From NCBI RefSeq assembly GCF_014203425.1, contig NZ_JACHJC010000001.1, positions 4,552,001 through 4,616,000 on the forward strand: 64,000 bases of DNA. The letters run 5' to 3'. The stretch's first letter is position 1, and the number at the start of each line of letters is the position of its first letter. A program made the translations under genes and the position numbers. Source of the stretch: Micromonospora echinospora. Its GTDB lineage: Bacteria; Actinomycetota; Actinomycetes; Mycobacteriales; Micromonosporaceae. Of this stretch, positions 59,085-64,000 are shown one piece after another. A model generated the notes under the pieces. The model was given only the letters and a program-made list of their open reading frames with translations, did no database searches and had not been told where the DNA came from.

Positions 59085-61813
59085 GCCGCCACTTTCGGCA
59101 GCCCGAACTGGGTACGCAGCAACGCGACGTCGAGCCGGACGGTGCGCCCGTCGTCGATCACCGACAGCACCGGGTAGTTGTCGACGTTGAAGATGCGCTG
59201 CAGGGTGTTGACGAAGCCGCCGGCGCGCGCCGGCAACTCGCCGGCCCGCTGTGCGAGCACGGCGGCGGACAGCACGCCCTTCGCCTCGACGAGTGCCCGC
59301 ATCGCTGCCGCGATCTTCGCGCGGTCGACCTTGCGCGGGGTCAGGCCGTGCTGTGCCGTGAACAGTTCGGTCCCGAGCAGCGCAGTCACGAGATCGCCGC
59401 CGGCCGCGGGTGCCGCGGACGGTGACGGCGGTTCGGGCATGTCGAACAAGGCGGCCTCCCCCGCGACCGCCGGTGCCTTGCGGCGGGTTCTCACGGGCGC
59501 AACCGCCGCGGGCGCCGTCTTGGCGACAGGTGCGCTCGCCTGCCACCATCCGGGTCGGCGCTCCTCCACCGGCGCCCAGCCCTGCGGGACGTCGGCGACG
59601 TTGGGCAACAGATAGGCCAGCAGTGGGATGGTCACCTCGGCCAGCGAGGCCCCGCCGTGATAGCCGGCCTTGGTGGGGCGGTAGCGCCGGAGGGGATCCC
59701 AGAGTGCGATGATCCGGTTCCCTTCGGACAGCACTCGCGGACCGCTCAGTTCCACCTCGCCCGGGCCGGCGGGGCCGGGACCGGTGCGGTGCCGGGCCGA
59801 CGCGGCGTCGGCGGCCTTGACGTACTCGCCGCCGCGTTCGAGCACGTGTCCGTGGTCGCTGGTGATGACGACCGCCCGGCCGGAGGATCGGGCGAGGTCC
59901 AGCAGGCTCCGCAGGAATCCGAGATCCCCGAGCTGCCAGCCGGCCTCGTCGCCCTCCCGGCCGTGGGCCAGCGCGTCGTCCACCGTGTTGATCACCACGG
60001 CGACGAGGCGTGCCGGGCCGGCGAGCGCTTCGCTGAGTTCACCGGCGAGCACCTCGCCGGCACCACCGCGGCCCGGGCCCTTGTGGAAGATCCGGGCGTC
60101 GTCGCCCCACCGCCCTTTGTCGAAGATCTGCTGCTCGGTTGCCTGGGTGCCGAGCCGGAGCGCACCCGCGAACAGCGAGGTCCGCGACACGGCCGTCAGC
60201 GTCGGCAGGGCAGCCGCGACACCCCGGCGGCGCCCGGCGCCTCCGTGAGCCAGCGGGTCGTACTCGACCCAGTGCTGGGACAGTTCGTCGGCGAGTTCGA
60301 CGCCGACTGCCGCACTCATTCCGTCGAGCACTACCAGCAACACCGGCCGGTCCGCGCGGACCAACGGATCGATGACCCGGTTGAGCAGATTCTCCACAGT
60401 CAGGAGGTCACCGTCGTTGCCCGGCCCGGCAGTAGCCCAGGCCGCGAGCCGGTTGGCGAAGGCAGCGTCAAGGTCCCGGCGTCGCTGCTGCGCGCGCTCG
60501 TGAACCGCACGGAAAGCGCGCTGCAGTTCGGGGTGCGCGTCTTCGCCGGCCCAGACGTGGTTGAGCGCCAGGTCGACCCAGCCCCACTCCGCGATCTGCC
60601 GCTGTACACCGTCTGCGACGCTGGCCGGTGGCTCGACAGTCGTCCCGAGCCACCGGACGAGCCGCTGGGCCATCCGTACCCGCCGGACCCGCTCCGCCTC
60701 CGCCTCCGCCAGCCGGTGCCCGGCCAGTCGGTCGACGGCGATGTCCAGGGTCGGATCGGCCGGATCCGTAAGGCCGGCGAGGAGCGCCTGCGCCGCGTCG
60801 CCCACCCGCCGAGCGAAGCCCGTACGCAGGACAGGGCTGTGAGCGGCACTGCCGGTGGCGTTGAACAGGATGAGCAGCTGCTCGGCGCGGTCCAGGACGG
60901 CATGCCCCTGCCGCCGGACGTCCGCGTCGCGGTCGGCCAGCATGGCACCGACCACCTGCACGGCCGACTCGGCGAGCCCGCGCACCGCCCGATCGTCGTC
61001 GAGGTTGCCGACGTACTGTTCGATGCGGCCCTGGGCCCGCACGGCGTCGGGCGTGTCGGTGGTCCAGAGCGCATCGCAGACCAGGCCCAGCGGCAACGCG
61101 TCCGCGCCACGGCCGGCAGCGACGAGCGCGAAGAGCGCCCGGGCGGGACTGCCGAACTGCTCGACCAGCCAGCGCGCCAGACCGTCGCGCTCCTCCTGGC
61201 GGATCAGGCCGAACGCCTCGACCGCCCCGGGCTCGACGCTCCACCGCAGCAGGGTCGCCACATCGAGATCGTCGGAGGCGTTTCCCCGCCGCTCCAGGCC
61301 GAGCCGCACGGCGGCCAGGTGACGGAGTGCGACGTCCCGCGTCAGCACCTTGGTGGTGAGCCGAGGCCACCCGCCCGGCGGCATTGCGTCGAGCAGCGCC
61401 GGGCCGGCCCATCGCTCCGCCTCCAGAGCCATGTCCGGCACCTGAGCCCCGAACGCGTCAACGACCAGGTCCCATGGCTCGACGGTGATCACCTGTTGCC
61501 GGAAGATGCGGCTGCGCACCCCGGGGCCGAGAACGGTCCCGGGAATGTCGGTGAGCACCACGAGCACCTCGTCACCACGTTCGGCGACGAGACGCTCCCA
61601 GACGGCCAGTGGCGAGACGCACGGCACGACGCGGGCCTGGCGGCCGCCGGGCAGCGGCAGCACCGGTTCGTGCGGCCAGGCCGGCTCCGCGCGGACCACA
61701 ATGACCGGGTACGGATCCCCGTTGCGGTGCCGGTCGAGTTGCTGCGCCACCTTCTGAGCCAGCGCTACGGGGCTGATCCGCAGCGCTTGGTCGAGCGCCG
61801 GCGCCTGCGTCAC
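59081..61813 (-). CDS. pglZ: BREX type 2 phosphatase-like protein PglZ
   Basis: A 910-residue protein. The N-terminal ~480 residues are helical and specific to PglZ (DQALRISPVALAQKVAQQLD, VLVVLTDIPGTVLG). The alkaline-phosphatase-fold core follows: VLLVVLDGMSAAVGVELADE with a metal Asp near residue 492, TLTAVSRTSLFAGALRLGTQ with the likely nucleophile region, and AVVITSDHGHVLERGGEYVK with Asp-His near 652. PglZ is the signature protein of all BREX/Pgl systems. It overlaps pglY upstream and brxD downstream by four bases each. Confidence 0.93.
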   Translation of the reverse strand: MTQAPALDQALRISPVALAQKVAQQLDRHRNGDPYPVIVVRAEPAWPHEPVLPLPGGRQARVVPCVSPLAVWERLVAERGDEVLVVLTDIPGTVLGPGVRSRIFRQQVITVEPWDLVVDAFGAQVPDMALEAERWAGPALLDAMPPGGWPRLTTKVLTRDVALRHLAAVRLGLERRGNASDDLDVATLLRWSVEPGAVEAFGLIRQEERDGLARWLVEQFGSPARALFALVAAGRGADALPLGLVCDALWTTDTPDAVRAQGRIEQYVGNLDDDRAVRGLAESAVQVVGAMLADRDADVRRQGHAVLDRAEQLLILFNATGSAAHSPVLRTGFARRVGDAAQALLAGLTDPADPTLDIAVDRLAGHRLAEAEAERVRRVRMAQRLVRWLGTTVEPPASVADGVQRQIAEWGWVDLALNHVWAGEDAHPELQRAFRAVHERAQQRRRDLDAAFANRLAAWATAGPGNDGDLLTVENLLNRVIDPLVRADRPVLLVVLDGMSAAVGVELADELSQHWVEYDPLAHGGAGRRRGVAAALPTLTAVSRTSLFAGALRLGTQATEQQIFDKGRWGDDARIFHKGPGRGGAGEVLAGELSEALAGPARLVAVVINTVDDALAHGREGDEAGWQLGDLGFLRSLLDLARSSGRAVVITSDHGHVLERGGEYVKAADAASARHRTGPGPAGPGEVELSGPRVLSEGNRIIALWDPLRRYRPTKAGYHGGASLAEVTIPLLAYLLPNVADVPQGWAPVEERRPGWWQASAPVAKTAPAAVAPVRTRRKAPAVAGEAALFDMPEPPSPSAAPAAGGDLVTALLGTELFTAQHGLTPRKVDRAKIAAAMRALVEAKGVLSAAVLAQRAGELPARAGGFVNTLQRIFNVDNYPVLSVIDDGRTVRLDVALLRTQFGLPKVAA

Positions 61814-64000
61814 GACGGCACTCTCCAGGTCACCTCGATGACGGCGCCGGGGTGGTCCCTGGCGAACGCTTGCAACTGCTCCACCGCCCGGTCCATCTCG
61901 CCGGCCGGAACCAGGACCCGGCCGTTCGGCAGGGCGCCGCCGCCCTTCGACACGTCGCGGACGTCCTCGTCTGTCCCGGAACGGATCTTGCGAGTGTCGT
62001 CGATGACCCTGGGCGGGGTGTTGCTGGTGGCGCGCTTGAGCAGCGCCGTAGCCTCGGTCTGAGCGCGGCGCAGCGCCGGGGCCAGAGGTGCGGTCAGTTC
62101 ATCTGCCTGAGCGACCCGACGGAGTTCGGCGAGAATCGCCTCTGCTTCGGCCGAGTAGGGTTCCGGCAGACCGGCGACGATCTCGAACGTGTCCCAGGGC
62201 GCGGCGGCAAGCGCGGCCGCCACCTGGCCGGCGCTGCTGATGCTCTTGCCGGTCCGGTCCGCCGGACCGGCAAGTTCACCGCGCGCGAGCCGTTCGACGG
62301 CTTCCTTCGCCGACCGCCCCGTCGCCAGCGCCTCGAGCAGATCCGTTGCCGCACGAGCCGTGGCGAAGCGGCCGGTCTCCCGATCGAGCCGCAGCCAGTT
62401 CGCGTGCTGTTCGAGCCGGTTCGCCAGCGTTTGCGCGGCCTCCCGGTGCCGGGATGCCGCAGTGGCCAGATCCCGGCCGAAAATCGCCACCAGCCGGCCC
62501 CGGCGCAGGGCGAGCGGCTGGAATCCGAAGATGGCGGCGGCGCGTGTCCGGGCCCGGTCCCAGTCGTCCTGGCCGGGCAGGCTCTCCTCCCGCAGGGTGT
62601 GATCGGCGCTCACCTTGCCCGGCTCCGGTGCCGGGATCACCTGACTGCCGTGCAGATGGAACGCCCGGTCGGTCTGCTCCGCGAAGGCCGCCACCACGAG
62701 TTGCGCGACGACGGAGTCGAGGCCACGCGGTTTCGGCTCGTCGATCCAGCGCAGCAGGTCAGCCACGCGCAGCTCGCCGGTGATGCCCTCGGCGGCGGCC
62801 TTATGCTGGAAGTGCTGGACCCACTCCCCCTCGATGACGAACGCCGCCTCGTGCATGGTGCCGAGCCGCAGGGGGTTGGCGATGCGGCGCATGGTCTGCC
62901 GGTGCGCCCGCTCCACCTCCACCCGCCCCTCCGGCGACTCGACCGCCCGCTGGACGTACCCGAAAACGGTCTTGACCTCGGGGAGCCGCACCGGCTCGCC
63001 CTTGCGGTCGGGGTCGAAGTCCGGGTGGGCGGGGTACTGCTGGGTGAGCATCTGGTCGCCGATGCTGCGAAGCGCGTCGTCGAACGTGGCGCCCATCGGC
63101 AGCTTCGGCTCCAGCGCCCGGGTCAGTGAGTGGAGGTGGTCGTCGAAGCCCAGCTGCACATCGGTCGGCTGCTTGGCGGCCAGCCCGTACGCCTGACGCA
63201 GAACACCCTGCATCTTGGCCAGCAGCGCGCTGCGCTGGTTGGTGAGCGCCGCGTGCGCGCGCCGCCGGTCGTCGGGGTTGAGGTGCTCGGCGTGGCTGTC
63301 GAATCGCTGCCCCTCGAGCAGTTTGTCGATGATGACGAGCTTGCCCAGTTCGTTGCGGCGCTCGACGGTCAGCGCTGCCGGGATCCAGCAGACGGTGCGG
63401 GAGTTGCTCCGGCTGAGCAGGTCCTGCACCCGCTGCCGGTCGTCGGCCGGCCCGTGGTTGCCGTCGTCGAACGGGTAGTCGACGATCATCCGCCAGCCGG
63501 ACGGGTCGTTCGGCTGGAACGCCTCGTCGCGGATGTCGTTGGGGTCGCGGACGTTGCCGTAGACCAGCTCGATGACGCGCCGGCTGCCCCGCCAGGTCAG
63601 CCCGGCCTCGGCGAAGAACGAGTCGCTCCACGGCACGCCGAGCTGCCTCCAGAGCAGCCGCTGGACGATGTGCTTGCGCGCGCCCTCGTTGTCGTAGTGC
63701 TTGGCGGTGGCGAGCACGCTGTCGACGTCGACGCCGACGAGTTCCAGCGACACCACCGGGTCGTCGCCTTCCCCGATCCGGATCTCGGGGAACTGGCCCG
63801 CCCAGTCGGCGAGTTTCCGATTGACCTGCGCGACCTCACCACCGGGGATCGGGCTGGTGATGCTGCCGTGGTTGAGCGCGGAGAGACGCCGGCCGGTGAG
63901 GTTGCGCAGGGCCGGGACGCTGGGGGCCAGGGCGGCCAGCAGCAGCGTCTTGATGAGCCGGTCGTCGCCGGTGAAGGCGCGGACGCGACCGGTCACCTCC
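61810..64000 (-). CDS. pglY: BREX type 2 PglY, ATPase-type phage-resistance protein, 5' end outside window
   Basis: About 729 C-terminal residues of a protein that continues beyond base 64000; its Walker A region would lie outside. Seen: DRLIKTLLLAALAPSVPALR, LTGRRLSALNHGSITSPIPG, QRLLWRQLGVPWSDSFFAEA, NDPSGWRMIVDYPFDDGNHG (all PglY-like), ELRVADLLRWIDEPKPRGLD and a C-terminal coiled region ending IEVTWRVPS. PglY is the P-loop protein of the Streptomyces Pgl (BREX type 2) system. A GTG at 63996 is not the true start. pglX (methyltransferase) and pglW (kinase) are expected further out. Confidence 0.9.
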   Translation of the reverse strand, partial: EVTGRVRAFTGDDRLIKTLLLAALAPSVPALRNLTGRRLSALNHGSITSPIPGGEVAQVNRKLADWAGQFPEIRIGEGDDPVVSLELVGVDVDSVLATAKHYDNEGARKHIVQRLLWRQLGVPWSDSFFAEAGLTWRGSRRVIELVYGNVRDPNDIRDEAFQPNDPSGWRMIVDYPFDDGNHGPADDRQRVQDLLSRSNSRTVCWIPAALTVERRNELGKLVIIDKLLEGQRFDSHAEHLNPDDRRRAHAALTNQRSALLAKMQGVLRQAYGLAAKQPTDVQLGFDDHLHSLTRALEPKLPMGATFDDALRSIGDQMLTQQYPAHPDFDPDRKGEPVRLPEVKTVFGYVQRAVESPEGRVEVERAHRQTMRRIANPLRLGTMHEAAFVIEGEWVQHFQHKAAAEGITGELRVADLLRWIDEPKPRGLDSVVAQLVVAAFAEQTDRAFHLHGSQVIPAPEPGKVSADHTLREESLPGQDDWDRARTRAAAIFGFQPLALRRGRLVAIFGRDLATAASRHREAAQTLANRLEQHANWLRLDRETGRFATARAATDLLEALATGRSAKEAVERLARGELAGPADRTGKSISSAGQVAAALAAAPWDTFEIVAGLPEPYSAEAEAILAELRRVAQADELTAPLAPALRRAQTEATALLKRATSNTPPRVIDDTRKIRSGTDEDVRDVSKGGGALPNGRVLVPAGEMDRAVEQLQAFARDHPGAVIEVTWRVPS

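Noticed and set aside
1..64000. tRNA and rRNA genes
   Set aside because: I looked for GGTTCGANTCC-like T-arms and conserved rRNA stretches and found none that could be supported.

Overview
This window comes from a high-GC actinomycete, most likely Micromonospora or a close relative in the Micromonosporaceae. The evidence is the strong GC bias at third codon positions, frequent GTG starts with 4-base stop/start overlaps, F420-type enzymes, a LAL-type giant LuxR regulator, a Pgl/BREX type 2 locus, and short GATCTTG/CAAGATC palindromic elements that I recall from Micromonospora genomes. The genus is inferred. I saw no rRNA, tRNA, CRISPR array, insertion sequence or integrase.

Layout. 1-19.2 kb is mixed housekeeping and accessory content: the end of an LtrA-family membrane protein, an F420-type luciferase-like oxidoreductase, an APC permease, a DUF5995 protein, a LAL regulator divergent from a cyclase/ATPase protein whose active sites look degenerate, paaI-paaK, a tandem crcB pair behind a probable fluoride riboswitch, an MFS exporter divergent from a LacI regulator, and a deletion scar where a TetR gene and a divergent FAD monooxygenase have lost their 5' ends to one event.

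19.4-33.9 kb is a contractile injection system (CIS) locus. An LppM-like lipoprotein precedes it. Then come two small membrane proteins (one holin-sized, one with an HExxH-like motif), a terminator/cap-like protein, sheath, tube, a long disordered protein, the LysM-type tube/baseplate adaptor, VgrG spike, PAAR-like tip, gp25, a J-type baseplate protein fused to an Asp-box beta-propeller, tail protein I, and a membrane protein with a carbohydrate-binding-like ectodomain. Most junctions are 4-base overlaps, so the genes are probably one operon. I recognise no AAA+ ATPase, long tape measure or toxin.

33.9-49.7 kb is a pectin/uronate catabolic island around a LacI regulator. The minus-strand arm carries a sugar ABC transporter, a YesL-like protein, a DUF6807 protein, KDG kinase and KDPG aldolase. 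The plus-strand arm carries a Gfo/Idh/MocA enzyme, uronate isomerase, an L-fuconate-dehydratase-like enolase-superfamily enzyme, a fructuronate/tagaturonate reductase-type enzyme, a second Gfo/Idh/MocA enzyme and a secreted pectate lyase. Together they give a route from polygalacturonate to pyruvate and glyceraldehyde-3-phosphate, with the enolase-type enzyme apparently in the aldonate dehydratase slot. Candidate LacI operators lie in the divergent promoter region.

50-55.5 kb holds an RsbW-like anti-sigma kinase next to a stand-alone HD (p)ppGpp-hydrolase-like protein, a barstar/secreted RNase pair and an M36 fungalysin-type protease. 55.6-64 kb is the 3' part of a BREX type 2 (Pgl) phage-defence operon on the minus strand: pglY (cut by the window end), pglZ, brxD and brxHI.
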